DNA from: Geodermatophilus sp. DF01-2
GTDB lineage: Bacteria; Actinomycetota; Actinomycetes; Mycobacteriales; Geodermatophilaceae
DNA length: 64,000 nucleotides
Assembly (NCBI RefSeq): GCF_004571065.1
Contig: NZ_SPQN01000005.1
Coordinates: 1 to 64,000, forward strand
Reading direction: 5' to 3'
The position numbers and the translations under genes were made by a program. The notes beneath the pieces were generated by a model. That model ran no database searches. It saw only the letters and a list, made by a program, of their open reading frames with translations, and was not told the origin of the DNA. Positions 28,720 to 37,907 of this stretch are shown here, one piece after another; within the stretch, counting starts at the first letter, position 1, and each line of letters starts with the position of its first letter.

Positions 28720-29181
28720 AGGGAACCGGAGGGTGGGGAGCCCCCGTCGGGGTCAGCGCGCTGCAGAGGCGCCCGCACCCGCGAACACGACGCCGGCCGG
28801 GTCGTCCAGGACGACGTCCTCCAACGCCAGCCGGCATCGCCGGCACGTCACCGGCGCCGCGGCCACGGTTGCCTTCCCGGTCCACGGACCCGTCGCTCGG
28901 ATCACGTGGACGGCGTGAAGCGCAGGACGTGGTCGACGGGTCGCCGTCCGGTCGTGGTGCCGGAGGTGGACGGGTGGCCCAGGCGCAGCAGCATCTGGGG
29001 ATGGCCGATCAGCAGCAGCCGACACCGTGCGCTCCGACCCCGGCCGCGTGGTCGGCGGAGCCCGGGTGGAACGGCACGCCGGAGAGCGCGCTGACCAGCG
29101 ACCGTGGCTCCCGCGGGACGGCGTGCGCCGCGGGTCCGCCTCGGCGCGCCGGCGTCGCTCCGGGCTCGTGCGAAGGGCCGC
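28720..29181 (-). other. Gene-poor stretch with decayed coding pieces
   Basis: Besides the nitroreductase-like end at 28902, the minus strand has an open run ending at 28753 whose last part contains a CRRC pair (VTCRRCRLALE) like small zinc-ribbon proteins. It has no convincing start or ribosome site, so I do not call it as a gene. Confidence 0.4.
28902..29020 (-). pseudogene. Nitroreductase-like C-terminal remnant
   Basis: The minus strand reads LIGHPQMLLRLGHPSTSG, then RRPVDHVLRF before a stop at 28902. This resembles the last 35 residues of Acg/NADPH-nitroreductase-type proteins common in actinobacterial dormancy/hypoxia loci. Upstream codons do not continue the match. The call is tentative. 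Confidence 0.4.
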
Positions 29182-30426
29182 TCACTCCGACCTCCCGGAG
29201 GCGCCGGGCGCTGGGGTGGTGACGAGGTCGGCCTGCCAGAGGTCGGGGCCGAACACCTCGTACTGGATGTCGCGGGCGGCGACGCCACGCTCGATGAGCG
29301 CGCTGCGGACGGCCTGCATGAACGGCAGGGGGCCGCACAGGTAGTAGGTGGCGTCTCCGGGCGGCTGCAGCTCTCCCAGGTCCATCACCCCGCCGTACAC
29401 GCCGTCGACCGGCAGGCTGCACTCGGCGCCGCGCTCGAACCAGACGTGCACCGAGCCGTTGGGCAGGGCCCGGACGTCGTCGAGCACCTGCCGGCGCAGG
29501 GCCCAGGACGCCTCGTCCAGGTCGGCGTGCAACAGGGTGACGTCGAGGCGGGACCCGGCGGTGACCAGATGGCTGAGCATGCCGGCCATGGGCGTGATGC
29601 CGATGCCGGCGCTGGCGAAGACGACGGGGCGGCCCGAGTCGTCGAGGACGACGTCACCGAACGGCAGCGACATGGTGATCGTGTCGCCGACGTCGACGGT
29701 GTCGTGGAGAAGGGCGGAGACCTCGCCGTCGGGCTTGCCGTCCCCGCGCACCCGCTTCACCGCGAAGGAGCGGTGCTCGCCGTCGTCGGCGCGGGTGAGG
29801 CTGTACTGCCGCGGCTGGTGGACGCCGTCGGTCATGGGCATCCGGACGGTGACGTACTGGCCGGGCAGCGAGGTCTTGACCAGCCGGTCGTCGATGCGCC
29901 GGACCCGGAAGGTCACCACGTCGTCGGTCTCGCGGTTCTTCTCGACGACCCGCCAGTCCCGCCAGACGGTCTCGGGTCGCACGCCGCGGGCGCTGTAGAG
30001 GCCGCGCTCCTGGTTGATCAGGGCGTAGGCCATGAGCCAGTAGACCTCGTCCCAGGCGGCGGCGACCTCGGGGGTGACGGCGTCGCCGAGGACGTCGGCG
30101 ATCGCCCAGAACAGGTTGTCGTGGACGATCTGGTACTGGTCGGGCCGGATGCCCAGCGAGGCGTGCTTGTGGGCGATGCGCGCGAGCAGGTGGTCGGGGA
30201 GTTCCTCGGGGCTGTGCACCAACGCGCTGGCGAAGGCGGCGACCGATCCGGCCAGTGCCACCTGCTGCGTGCCCTCGGCCTGGTTGCCACGGTTGAAGGT
30301 CCCGTCGAGCAGCTCCGGATGCGCCTCGAACATGTGCTCGTAGAAGCGCCGGGCGATCTCGCCGATGTTCTCGGCGACGGCGGGCAGCGTGGCCTGGACG
30401 ACGGGACGGGATCGGTCGGAGAGCAC
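29182..30426 (-). CDS. hmp: Flavohaemoglobin / nitric oxide dioxygenase
   Basis: 414 residues from GTG 30426, with AAGGAG seven bases upstream; the frame is open much further but lacks a better start. A globin domain (about 1-140, with LARIAHKHASLGI and VYWLMAYALI) is followed by an FAD domain (RQYSLTRADDGEHRSF, near 205) and an NAD-binding domain (FASAGIGITPMAGML, YLCGPLPFMQ). It oxidises NO to nitrate with O2 and NAD(P)H. Placed back to back with narGHJI, it fits protection against NO made during nitrate and nitrite reduction. Length is normal for the family (about 400). Confidence 0.96.
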   Translation of the reverse strand: MLSDRSRPVVQATLPAVAENIGEIARRFYEHMFEAHPELLDGTFNRGNQAEGTQQVALAGSVAAFASALVHSPEELPDHLLARIAHKHASLGIRPDQYQIVHDNLFWAIADVLGDAVTPEVAAAWDEVYWLMAYALINQERGLYSARGVRPETVWRDWRVVEKNRETDDVVTFRVRRIDDRLVKTSLPGQYVTVRMPMTDGVHQPRQYSLTRADDGEHRSFAVKRVRGDGKPDGEVSALLHDTVDVGDTITMSLPFGDVVLDDSGRPVVFASAGIGITPMAGMLSHLVTAGSRLDVTLLHADLDEASWALRRQVLDDVRALPNGSVHVWFERGAECSLPVDGVYGGVMDLGELQPPGDATYYLCGPLPFMQAVRSALIERGVAARDIQYEVFGPDLWQADLVTTPAPGASGRSE

Positions 30427-30617
30427 TCGGACTCCTTGCGCGGGGGTGGGGAAGAGGGCCGGCCCTGCCCCGTTGACCGCAGGCCCGGCGACCCTCCGAA
30501 CGTACAACAGGCGGTAGCTGGACTTACGAGTCAGTCTGGTAGAAATGGCACACCGGCAGTGCTCCGGCGGGTCGCTTCCGGAGCCGGACGGCAAGGGGGT
30601 ATCCGTGCAGGTACGCC

Positions 30618-30720
30618 ATGACCTACGTGGTCGGGAGCCGTGCATCGATGTGCTGGACCGGGCTCGTGTCGAGGGGTGCCCGTCGACGGCGTCCACGACC
30701 CCGACCCGGGCGCCGTCCTG
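30618..30720 (+). pseudogene. 7Fe ferredoxin gene remnant
   Basis: With one base skipped near 30635 the reading gives MTYVVG and EPCIDVLDRARVEGCPSTAS, matching the N-terminus of 7Fe ferredoxins such as the intact one at 45249-45599 (AYVIGEPCIDVMDRACVDECPVD). A first-cluster Cys is changed to Arg and the rest of the protein is missing. It is a decayed second copy beside nar. Confidence 0.75.
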
Positions 30721-30873
30721 CGTGGGCGGGCCGTCCGACGACGTGTCCATGACTGGATTCTCACGAGCCAGCTCGGAAAATCGCCGGCATCACTACCACC
30801 GACCGACCCCTCTGCGGGATGACGGTCGGCTCGCCGCCGCGGCGGGCCACCGCGGCATCCGGGAAGGAGCAGC

Positions 30874-33800
30874 GTGACCAGCACCGATCAGGCGGCGGGG
30901 TTGGACAGCGAGCTGTCCGAAGCCCTCGTCCGGACGTCCCGCTTCTTCCGCAAGGGCGAGGTGAGCGCCGACCTGCGGTCCCTGCACCAGATCGGGGGAA
31001 GGGACGCCGACAGCTTCTACCGAGACCGTTGGTCCCACGACAAGGTGGTCCGCTCCACGCACGGGGTCAACTGCACCGGGTCGTGCTCGTGGAAGGTGTA
31101 CGTCAAGGACGGCATCATCACCTGGGAGGCGCAGCAGACCGACTACCCGTCGGCGGGCGTCGACCGGCCGGAGTACGAGCCGCGCGGCTGCCCGCGGGGA
31201 GCGGCCTTCTCCTGGTACACCTACTCGCCGACCCGGGTCCGCTATCCCTACGTCCGCGGCTCGCTGCTGCAGATGTACCGGGAAGCGCGTCAGCGCCTCG
31301 GCGATCCGGTGCTCGCGTGGGCCGACATCGTGTCCGACCCGGAGAAGGCCCGAACCTACAAGTCGCAGCGTGGCAAGGGTGGACTCGTCCGTGCCTCGTG
31401 GGACGAGGCGACGGAGATGATCGCCGCCGCCCACGTGCACACCATCAAGGAGTACGGGCCGGATCGGATCGCCGGTTTCTCGCCGATCCCCGCGATGTCG
31501 ATGGTCTCCCACGCCGCCGGGTCGCGGTTCATGGCGCTGATCGGCGCCCCGATGCTGTCGTTCTACGACTGGTACGCCGACCTGCCGGTCGCCTCCCCGC
31601 AGGTCTTCGGTGACCAGACCGACGTGCCGGAGTCAGGGGACTGGTGGGACGCCTCCTACCTGATCCTGTGGGGCTCCAACGTGCCGGTGACCCGCACGCC
31701 GGACGCGCACTGGATGACCGAGGCCCGCTACCGCGGCCAGAAGGTCGTCGTGATGAGCCCGGACTACTCCGATGCCACCAAGTTCGCCGACGACTGGCTC
31801 GCTCCGCATCCCGGCACCGACGGCGCGCTGGCGATGGCCATGGGCCACGTCGTGCTCAGGGAGTTCTTCCTCGACCGCCAGGTGCCGCGGTTCACCGAGT
31901 ACGTCAAGCGCTACACCGACCTGCCGTTCCTGCTGACCCTCACCCCACGCGGCGACGACGCCGAGGCCGGTTACGTGCCGGGCAAGTTCCTCACCGCCGC
32001 CGACCTCGGGGACGTCGAGGAGGGCGCGGAGTTCAAGACCGTCCTGGTGGACTCGGCCACCGGGGAACCGCAGGTCCCGAACGGCTCACTGGGTTTCCGC
32101 TACGGCGAGGCCGGCAAGGGCCGGTGGAACCTCGACCTCGGCGAGGTCGACCCGCTGCTCAGCCTGTACGCGCCCGGCGCCGAGGTCGCGCCGGTCGACC
32201 TCGCCCGCTTCGACACGCCCCGCGGCGAGGGCGCGACGATGCGCCGCGGCGTCCCGGTCCGCCGGATGGGCAAGCACGTGGTGACGACGGTGTACGACCT
32301 GCTGCTCGCGCAGTTCGGGGTCGGGCGTGCCGGCCTCCCGGGGGAGTGGCCGACCGGCCTGGACGACGCGTCGCAGCCGTACACCCCGGCCTGGCAGGAG
32401 CAGTTCACCGGCGTGTCGGCCGCCGCGGCCGCTCGCATCGGCCGGGAGTTCGCGCGGAACGCCGAGGAGTCCGGCGGCCGCTCCATGATCATCATGGGCG
32501 CCGGTACGAACCACTGGTTCCACTCCGACACGATCTACCGCGCCTTCCTCACCCTCACGACGCTGACCGGCTGCCAGGGCGTCAACGGCGGCGGCTGGGC
32601 CCACTACGTCGGGCAGGAGAAGGTCCGCCCGATCACCGGCTGGATGACGCTCGCCGGCGCCCTGGACTGGGCGCGGCCGCCGCGGCAGATGATCCAGACC
32701 GCCTACTGGTACCTGCACACCGACCAGTGGCGCTACGACCGGACCACCCTGGACGGCTTCTCCTCCCCGCTGGGGAAGGGCCGGTTCGCCGGGAAGACGC
32801 CGGCCGACGTCCTCGCGGAGTCGGCCCGCATGGGGTGGATGCCGTCGTTCCCGACCTTCAACCGCAACCCCCTCGACCTCGCCGACGAGGCCATCGCAGC
32901 GGGGGAGGCCGCCGGGACCGACCCGGGCACGCACGTGGTGAACGAGCTGAGGTCCGGCCGGCTGCGGTTCGCCGCCGAGGACCCCGACGCCCCGGAGAAC
33001 TTCCCGCGGGTGCTGACGGTCTGGCGGGCCAACCTGCTCGGCTCCTCCGGCAAGGGGAACGAGTACTTCCTCGAGCACCTGCTCGGCGCCGACTCGTCGC
33101 TCCGCGCCGAGGAGGCGTCACCGGAAGCCCGGCCCAAGGACCTCGTCTGGCACGACGAGGCGCCCACCGGCAAGTTGGACCTGCTACTGGCGCTCGACTT
33201 CCGGATGACCAGCACGACGGTGTTCTCCGACATCACGCTGCCGGCCGCCACCTGGTACGAGAAGCACGACCTGAACACCACCGACATGCATCCGTACGTC
33301 AACTCGTTCAACCCGGCGATCGCCCCGCCGTGGGAGACGCGCACCGACTTCGACGCCTTCGGCGGGATCGCGCGTGCCTTCAGCCGGCTGGCGGCGACGC
33401 ACCTGGGTGTGCGACGGGACCTGGTGGCGCTGCCACTGCTGCACGACACCCCCGACGAACTCGCCAACCCGCGCGGTGTGGTCCGGGACTGGAAGGCGGG
33501 TGAGTGCGATCCGGTGCCGGGGAAGACGATGCCGAAGCTCGTCGTCCAGGAGCGGGACTACGCGGCCGTGGGGCAGAAGTGGTCGGCCCTCGGGCCGCTG
33601 GTGGAGGAGCTCGGGCTGCAGATCAAGGGCGTCACGACCGAGCCGGACGAGGAGGTCGACCACCTGCGGCACAAGAACGGGGTCATGCGGGACGGCGTCG
33701 CGGCCGGCCGCCCCGCGCTGGCCCGGGACGTGCACTGGTGCGAGACCATCCTCGCCCTCTCGGGGACGACGAACGGGCGGCTGGCCACGCAGGGGTTCCG

Positions 33801-34587
33801 CAACTCCGAGGAGCGCACCGGGACGCGGATGGCCGACCTGGCTGCCGAGCACGAGAGCCAGTTGATCACCTTCAGCGACACGCAGGCCCGGCCGACCCCG
33901 GTGATCACTTCTCCGGAATGGTCGGGCAGCGAGCACGGTGGACGGCGGTACTCGCCCTTCACCATCAACGTGGAACGGCTCAAGCCGTGGCACACCCTCA
34001 CCGGGCGGATGCACTTCTTCCTCGACCACGACTGGATGGCCGATGCGGGGGAGAACCTGCCGGTCTTCCGGCCACCGCTGGACATGCACACGCTGTACGG
34101 GGAGCCGCAGGTCGGGGACACCGGGGAGCTCGGCATCACCGTCCGGTACCTGACCCCGCACAACAAGTGGTCGATCCACTCCGAGTACCAGGACAACCTG
34201 TTCATGCTGTCGCTGTCCCGAGGCGGGCAGACGATCTGGATGAGCACGCAGGACGCCGCCAAGGTCGGAGTCCGCGACAACGACTGGATCGAGGCGGTCA
34301 ACCGCAACGGTGTCGTGGTGGCCCGGGCCATCGTGTCCTCCCGCATGCCGGAGGGGACCGTCTACATGCACCACGCCCAGGAACGCCTCATCGACGTCCC
34401 GAGGGCAGAGACCTCGGGCAAGCGCGGGGGCATCCACAACTCGCTGACCAGGCTGTTCCTCAAGCCGACCCACCTGATCGGGGGCTATGCGCAGCTCTCC
34501 TTCGCCTTCAACTACCTCGGTCCCACGGGGAACCAGCGCGACGAGGTCACCGTGATCCGCCGCCGCAGCCAGGAGGTGCAGTACTGA
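30874..34587 (+). CDS. narG: Respiratory nitrate reductase, alpha subunit
   Basis: 1237 residues from GTG 30874, preceded by GGGAAGGAGC. The N-terminal Fe-S motif has His63, Cys67, Cys71 and Cys106 (HGVNCTGSC, RGCPRG), as in NarG-type enzymes with a His-ligated FS0 cluster. The molybdenum ligand region (YADLPVASP) and molybdopterin-binding parts follow throughout. It reduces nitrate to nitrite on the cytoplasmic side of the membrane, taking electrons through NarH and NarI. There is no twin-arginine leader, as expected. It is first in narG-(49 codons)-narH-narJ-narI-narK. Length is normal. Confidence 0.98.
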   Translation: MTSTDQAAGLDSELSEALVRTSRFFRKGEVSADLRSLHQIGGRDADSFYRDRWSHDKVVRSTHGVNCTGSCSWKVYVKDGIITWEAQQTDYPSAGVDRPEYEPRGCPRGAAFSWYTYSPTRVRYPYVRGSLLQMYREARQRLGDPVLAWADIVSDPEKARTYKSQRGKGGLVRASWDEATEMIAAAHVHTIKEYGPDRIAGFSPIPAMSMVSHAAGSRFMALIGAPMLSFYDWYADLPVASPQVFGDQTDVPESGDWWDASYLILWGSNVPVTRTPDAHWMTEARYRGQKVVVMSPDYSDATKFADDWLAPHPGTDGALAMAMGHVVLREFFLDRQVPRFTEYVKRYTDLPFLLTLTPRGDDAEAGYVPGKFLTAADLGDVEEGAEFKTVLVDSATGEPQVPNGSLGFRYGEAGKGRWNLDLGEVDPLLSLYAPGAEVAPVDLARFDTPRGEGATMRRGVPVRRMGKHVVTTVYDLLLAQFGVGRAGLPGEWPTGLDDASQPYTPAWQEQFTGVSAAAAARIGREFARNAEESGGRSMIIMGAGTNHWFHSDTIYRAFLTLTTLTGCQGVNGGGWAHYVGQEKVRPITGWMTLAGALDWARPPRQMIQTAYWYLHTDQWRYDRTTLDGFSSPLGKGRFAGKTPADVLAESARMGWMPSFPTFNRNPLDLADEAIAAGEAAGTDPGTHVVNELRSGRLRFAAEDPDAPENFPRVLTVWRANLLGSSGKGNEYFLEHLLGADSSLRAEEASPEARPKDLVWHDEAPTGKLDLLLALDFRMTSTTVFSDITLPAATWYEKHDLNTTDMHPYVNSFNPAIAPPWETRTDFDAFGGIARAFSRLAATHLGVRRDLVALPLLHDTPDELANPRGVVRDWKAGECDPVPGKTMPKLVVQERDYAAVGQKWSALGPLVEELGLQIKGVTTEPDEEVDHLRHKNGVMRDGVAAGRPALARDVHWCETILALSGTTNGRLATQGFRNSEERTGTRMADLAAEHESQLITFSDTQARPTPVITSPEWSGSEHGGRRYSPFTINVERLKPWHTLTGRMHFFLDHDWMADAGENLPVFRPPLDMHTLYGEPQVGDTGELGITVRYLTPHNKWSIHSEYQDNLFMLSLSRGGQTIWMSTQDAAKVGVRDNDWIEAVNRNGVVVARAIVSSRMPEGTVYMHHAQERLIDVPRAETSGKRGGIHNSLTRLFLKPTHLIGGYAQLSFAFNYLGPTGNQRDEVTVIRRRSQEVQY

Positions 34588-34742
34588 TGCGCGGTCGTCC
34601 AACCGGCCGGGTCCCGGGTCGAGTGAGCAGTTCCGGTCGGTCCGGACGGCGTGTCGGCGCGTGTCGGCGTCCACGACTGCGTACTCGGCCGGACGGCGGC
34701 GCAGGGAGCACCAGCCACCAGGAGGTGACCTACTGATGCGCG
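34569..34742 (+). repeat. Duplicated ribosome-binding/start region flanking the narG-narH micro-ORF
   Basis: Two 25-base copies, at 34569-34593 and 34718-34742, agree at 22 positions (CCAGGAGGTG, three variable bases, TACTGATGCGCG). Each contains AGGAGG and a TGATG stop/start. They are 149 bases apart, so the stretch between looks like an insertion that copied the narG-narH junction. Confidence 0.85.
34587..34736 (+). CDS. 49-residue Arg-rich micro-ORF between narG and narH
   Basis: ATG 34587 overlaps the narG stop (TGATG) and its TGA overlaps the narH ATG (TGATG), with an AGGAGG before both starts. The peptide is basic (MRGRPTGRVPGRVSSSGRSG at the start) and ends in SHQEVTY, which echoes the narG C-terminus EVQY. 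No homology is recognised. It may be a by-product of the duplication that only keeps translation coupled; a true peptide is not shown. Confidence 0.45.
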   Translation: MRGRPTGRVPGRVSSSGRSGRRVGACRRPRLRTRPDGGAGSTSHQEVTY

Positions 34743-36463
34743 TCATGGCCCAGATGGGCATGGTGATGAACCTCGACAAGTGCATCGGGTGCCACACCTG
34801 CTCGGTCACCTGCAAGCAGGCGTGGACCAACCGCACCGGGGTCGAGTACGTCTGGTTCAACAACGTCGAGACGCGGCCCGGTCAGGGCTACCCACGCACG
34901 TACGAGAACCAGGAGAGGTGGAAGGGCGGCTGGGAGGTCGGCCGGAACGGCAGGCTGAGGCTGCGGACCGGCAGCCGGCTCAAGCGGCTGCTGACCATCT
35001 TCTCCAACCCGATCCAGCCGTCGATCAACGACTACTACGAGCCCTGGACCTACGACTACGAGACGCTGACCAACGCTCCGCTGCAGGAGCACACACCCGT
35101 CGCCCAGCCCTACTCCCAGCTGTCCGGCAAGCCGATGAAGGTGGAGTGGAGCGCCAACTGGGACGACAACCTGGGTGGCGCTCCGGAACTCACCCAGGAC
35201 GACCCGGTGCTGCAGAAGATCTCCGGGCAGGTCAAGGAGAAGTACGAGCAGACCTACATGTTCTACCTGCCGCGGATCTGCGAGCACTGCATCAACCCGT
35301 CGTGCGCGGCGTCCTGCCCGTCGGGGGCGATCTACAAGCGGGAAGAGGACGGCATCGTCCTCGTCGACCAGGACCGGTGTCGCGGCTGGCGGATGTGCGT
35401 CACCGGCTGCCCGTACAAGAAGGTCTACTTCAACCACCGCACCGGCAAGGCGGAGAAGTGCACGTTCTGCTTCCCCCGCGTCGAGGTCGGCATCCCGACC
35501 GTCTGCTCGGAGACCTGCGTCGGCCGGCTCCGCTACATCGGCATCGTCCTCTACGACGAGGAGCGGGTGCTGGAGGCGGCGTCCACCCCGGACCCCCAGG
35601 ATCTCTACGAGGCCCAGCGCTCGATCATCCTGGACCCCGACGACCCGCAGGTCATCCGTGCCGCCGAGCAAGCGAGGATTCCGCGGGACTGGATCGAGGC
35701 CGCGCAGCGCTCGCCGATCCACGCGCTGATCAACCGGTACGAGGTCGCGCTGCCGCTGCACCCGGAGTACCGGACGATGCCGATGGTCTGGTACATCCCG
35801 CCGCTGTCGCCGGTGGTCGACGCGCTCACCGAGACCGGGCACGACGGCGAGGACGCCGGCAACATCTTCGGTGCCATCGAGTCGCTGCGGATCCCGGTCG
35901 AGTACCTGGCCGAGCTGTTCACCGCCGGCGACACGGACCGGGTGACGGGTGTGCTCCGGAAGCTCGGCGCGATGCGGTCCTACATGCGCGACCTCAACCT
36001 GGGCCGGCCGGCCGACGAGTCGATCGCCGCGGCGGTCGGCATGACCGGCCAGGACATCGAGGACATGCACCGGCTGCTCGCCATCGCCAAGTACGACGAG
36101 CGCTACGTCATCCCCACCGCGCACGCCGAGCAGGGGCCGGAGATGGAGGAGCTCGACGTCGGCTGCTCGCTCGACTACGACGGCGGCCCGGGGATGGGCG
36201 GCTGGGGCCCGTTCGGCGAGACCTCGGGCGGTGTCACGCCGATCGCCGTCGAGAACTTCCACATGCTGGCCGGCCGGCAGACGACCGACATGCTGGCCGC
36301 CCCCGCATCCAAGGAGCAGCGGGTGAACCTGCTCAACTGGGACGGCAAGGGGTCGCCCACCGGGCTGTTCCCGCCACGCCCGGACGAGAGCCCCGGACTC
36401 CACGGGCCGGACGGCGGCGGTGTGGGGGAGGGCTCGCCCGCCGTGACGGACCCCAAGCCGTGA
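34736..36463 (+). CDS. narH: Respiratory nitrate reductase, beta subunit
   Basis: 575 residues from ATG 34736, with AGGAGG ten bases upstream. The Fe-S ligands are all visible: CIGCHTCSVTC (Cys16, 19, 22, 26), CEHCINPSCAASCPSG, CRGWRMCVTGCP, in which Trp replaces a Cys and gives the [3Fe-4S] cluster usual in NarH, and a CTFC...CSETC set. It passes electrons from the haem subunit NarI to NarG. Translation is coupled by TGATG to the small upstream frame and by GTGA to narJ downstream. The C-terminus is somewhat extended and Gly/Pro-rich. Confidence 0.97.
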   Translation: MRVMAQMGMVMNLDKCIGCHTCSVTCKQAWTNRTGVEYVWFNNVETRPGQGYPRTYENQERWKGGWEVGRNGRLRLRTGSRLKRLLTIFSNPIQPSINDYYEPWTYDYETLTNAPLQEHTPVAQPYSQLSGKPMKVEWSANWDDNLGGAPELTQDDPVLQKISGQVKEKYEQTYMFYLPRICEHCINPSCAASCPSGAIYKREEDGIVLVDQDRCRGWRMCVTGCPYKKVYFNHRTGKAEKCTFCFPRVEVGIPTVCSETCVGRLRYIGIVLYDEERVLEAASTPDPQDLYEAQRSIILDPDDPQVIRAAEQARIPRDWIEAAQRSPIHALINRYEVALPLHPEYRTMPMVWYIPPLSPVVDALTETGHDGEDAGNIFGAIESLRIPVEYLAELFTAGDTDRVTGVLRKLGAMRSYMRDLNLGRPADESIAAAVGMTGQDIEDMHRLLAIAKYDERYVIPTAHAEQGPEMEELDVGCSLDYDGGPGMGGWGPFGETSGGVTPIAVENFHMLAGRQTTDMLAAPASKEQRVNLLNWDGKGSPTGLFPPRPDESPGLHGPDGGGVGEGSPAVTDPKP

Positions 36464-37170
36464 GCCGCCGACTCCTGCCGCGCCGGACGGCCGCCACCTC
36501 GGGTCAGCTGGCGGCCGCCCGGCAGGTGGCGTCGCTGCTGCTGGGGTATCCCGACGAGGAGCTGCTCGGGCGGCTGCCGCTGTTGCGCGCCGCCGTCGCG
36601 CCGCTGCCGGTGCAGGTCGCCGGCCCCCTGGGCCGGTTCCTCGACCACCTGGAGACCACGTCGCTGACCGAGCAGCAGGCGGCCTACGTCGAGATCTTCG
36701 ACCTGCGCCGCCGCTGCTCGCTGTACCTCACCTACTACGCCTACGGCGACACCCGGAAGCGCGGTATGGCGCTGCTGCAGTTCAAGCACCTGTACAGCCG
36801 CGCCGGCCTCACCCTGACCGACGACGAGCTGCCCGACCACCTGGCCGTCGTCCTCGAGTTCACCGCGACCGGGGACCCTGCGCGCGGCGAGCGGCTGCTG
36901 CGCGAGCACCGGGCCGGCCTCGAGCTCATCCGGCTGGCGCTCGAGGAGCGCCGGTCGCCGTACGCCTGGGTGCTGCAGGCGGTGTGCGCGACCCTGCCGC
37001 CGGTCCGAGCCGAGGACGAGGAGGCGGTGCTGCGGCTGGCCCGAGAAGGGCCGCCGACCGAGGAGGTCGGCCTCGACCCCTACGGGGCGACCCCGTTCGC
37101 GCCGCCGGAGTACCTGCCGCCGGCCACCCCTGGTCCGCGTTCCGGATTTCCCGCTGGAGCCCCCGCATGA
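36460..37170 (+). CDS. narJ: Nitrate reductase assembly chaperone (delta subunit)
   Basis: 236 residues from GTG 36460, overlapping narH by GTGA. It is an all-helical NarJ/TorD-type protein with the family blocks LLGYPDEELL (near 28), AAYVEIFDLRRRCSLYLTYY split over residues 70-90, GDTRKRGMALL and LPDHLAVVLEF. NarJ holds NarG in an open form and aids molybdenum cofactor and FS0 insertion; it is not part of the finished enzyme. The tail past residue 200 is Pro-rich and variable. Confidence 0.95.
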   Translation: MSRRLLPRRTAATSGQLAAARQVASLLLGYPDEELLGRLPLLRAAVAPLPVQVAGPLGRFLDHLETTSLTEQQAAYVEIFDLRRRCSLYLTYYAYGDTRKRGMALLQFKHLYSRAGLTLTDDELPDHLAVVLEFTATGDPARGERLLREHRAGLELIRLALEERRSPYAWVLQAVCATLPPVRAEDEEAVLRLAREGPPTEEVGLDPYGATPFAPPEYLPPATPGPRSGFPAGAPA

Positions 37171-37907
37171 GCGTTCCCGAGGTCCTGCTCTGGGTCGTCC
37201 TCCCGTACGTCAGCCTGGCGATCTTCATCGGCGGGCACATCTGGCGCTACCGGTACGACAAGTTCGGCTGGACCACCCGGTCGAGCCAGCTCTACGAACG
37301 ACGGCTGCAGCGCTGGGGCAGCCCGCTGTTCCACTTCGGGATCCTGTTCGTCCTCGTCGGGCACGTCATCGGTCTGGGCATCCCCGAGTCCTGGACCGAG
37401 GCGGTCGGGATCACCGAGGAGATGTACCACGTCGCCGCCATCGGGATCGGGGCCATCGCCGGCTTCGGCACGCTGGTCGGGATGGCCATCCTGATCTACC
37501 GGCGGCGCACGGTGGGGCCGGTGTTCTCGGCGACCACCAGGAACGACAAGTTCATGTACCTGGTCCTCGCCCTCACGATCCTGCTCGGGCTGAGCAACAC
37601 CGTCCTGGGCGTGCTGGGGCACGAGGGCGCCGACTACCGCGACACGGTCTCGCCGTGGTTCCGCAGCATCTTCTACTTCCAGCCGCAGCCGGAGCTGATG
37701 ACGGCAGCGGGGCTGGGCTTCCAGCTGCACGCCCTGTCGGCGCTGGTGCTGTTCGCCATCTGGCCGTTCACCCGGCTGGTGCACGCCTTCAGCGCGCCGA
37801 TCGGCTACTTCACCCGGCCCTACATCGTCTACCGCAGCAGGAACCGGCAGCTGGGCAACCGGGCCACACCTCGGGGTTGGGACCGGGTGGGAGGTCCGCG
37901 GCGATGA
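37167..37907 (+). CDS. narI: Respiratory nitrate reductase, gamma subunit (cytochrome b)
   Basis: 246 residues from ATG 37167, overlapping narJ by ATGA. Five membrane helices are visible, with the haem-ligand His residues in HIWRYRYDKFGW (near 28), FHFGILFVLVGHVIG (near 58-70), and LHALSALVLFAIWPFTRLVH (near 190-208). It takes electrons from menaquinol or ubiquinol and hands them to NarH across the membrane. Length is close to E. coli NarI (225). Confidence 0.96.
   Translation: MSVPEVLLWVVLPYVSLAIFIGGHIWRYRYDKFGWTTRSSQLYERRLQRWGSPLFHFGILFVLVGHVIGLGIPESWTEAVGITEEMYHVAAIGIGAIAGFGTLVGMAILIYRRRTVGPVFSATTRNDKFMYLVLALTILLGLSNTVLGVLGHEGADYRDTVSPWFRSIFYFQPQPELMTAAGLGFQLHALSALVLFAIWPFTRLVHAFSAPIGYFTRPYIVYRSRNRQLGNRATPRGWDRVGGPRR

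Noticed and set aside
29182-30750. N-terminal extension of the flavohaemoglobin frame up to 30750
   Set aside because: The 108 extra codons show no globin homology and no good start; GTG 30426 has a proper ribosome binding site.
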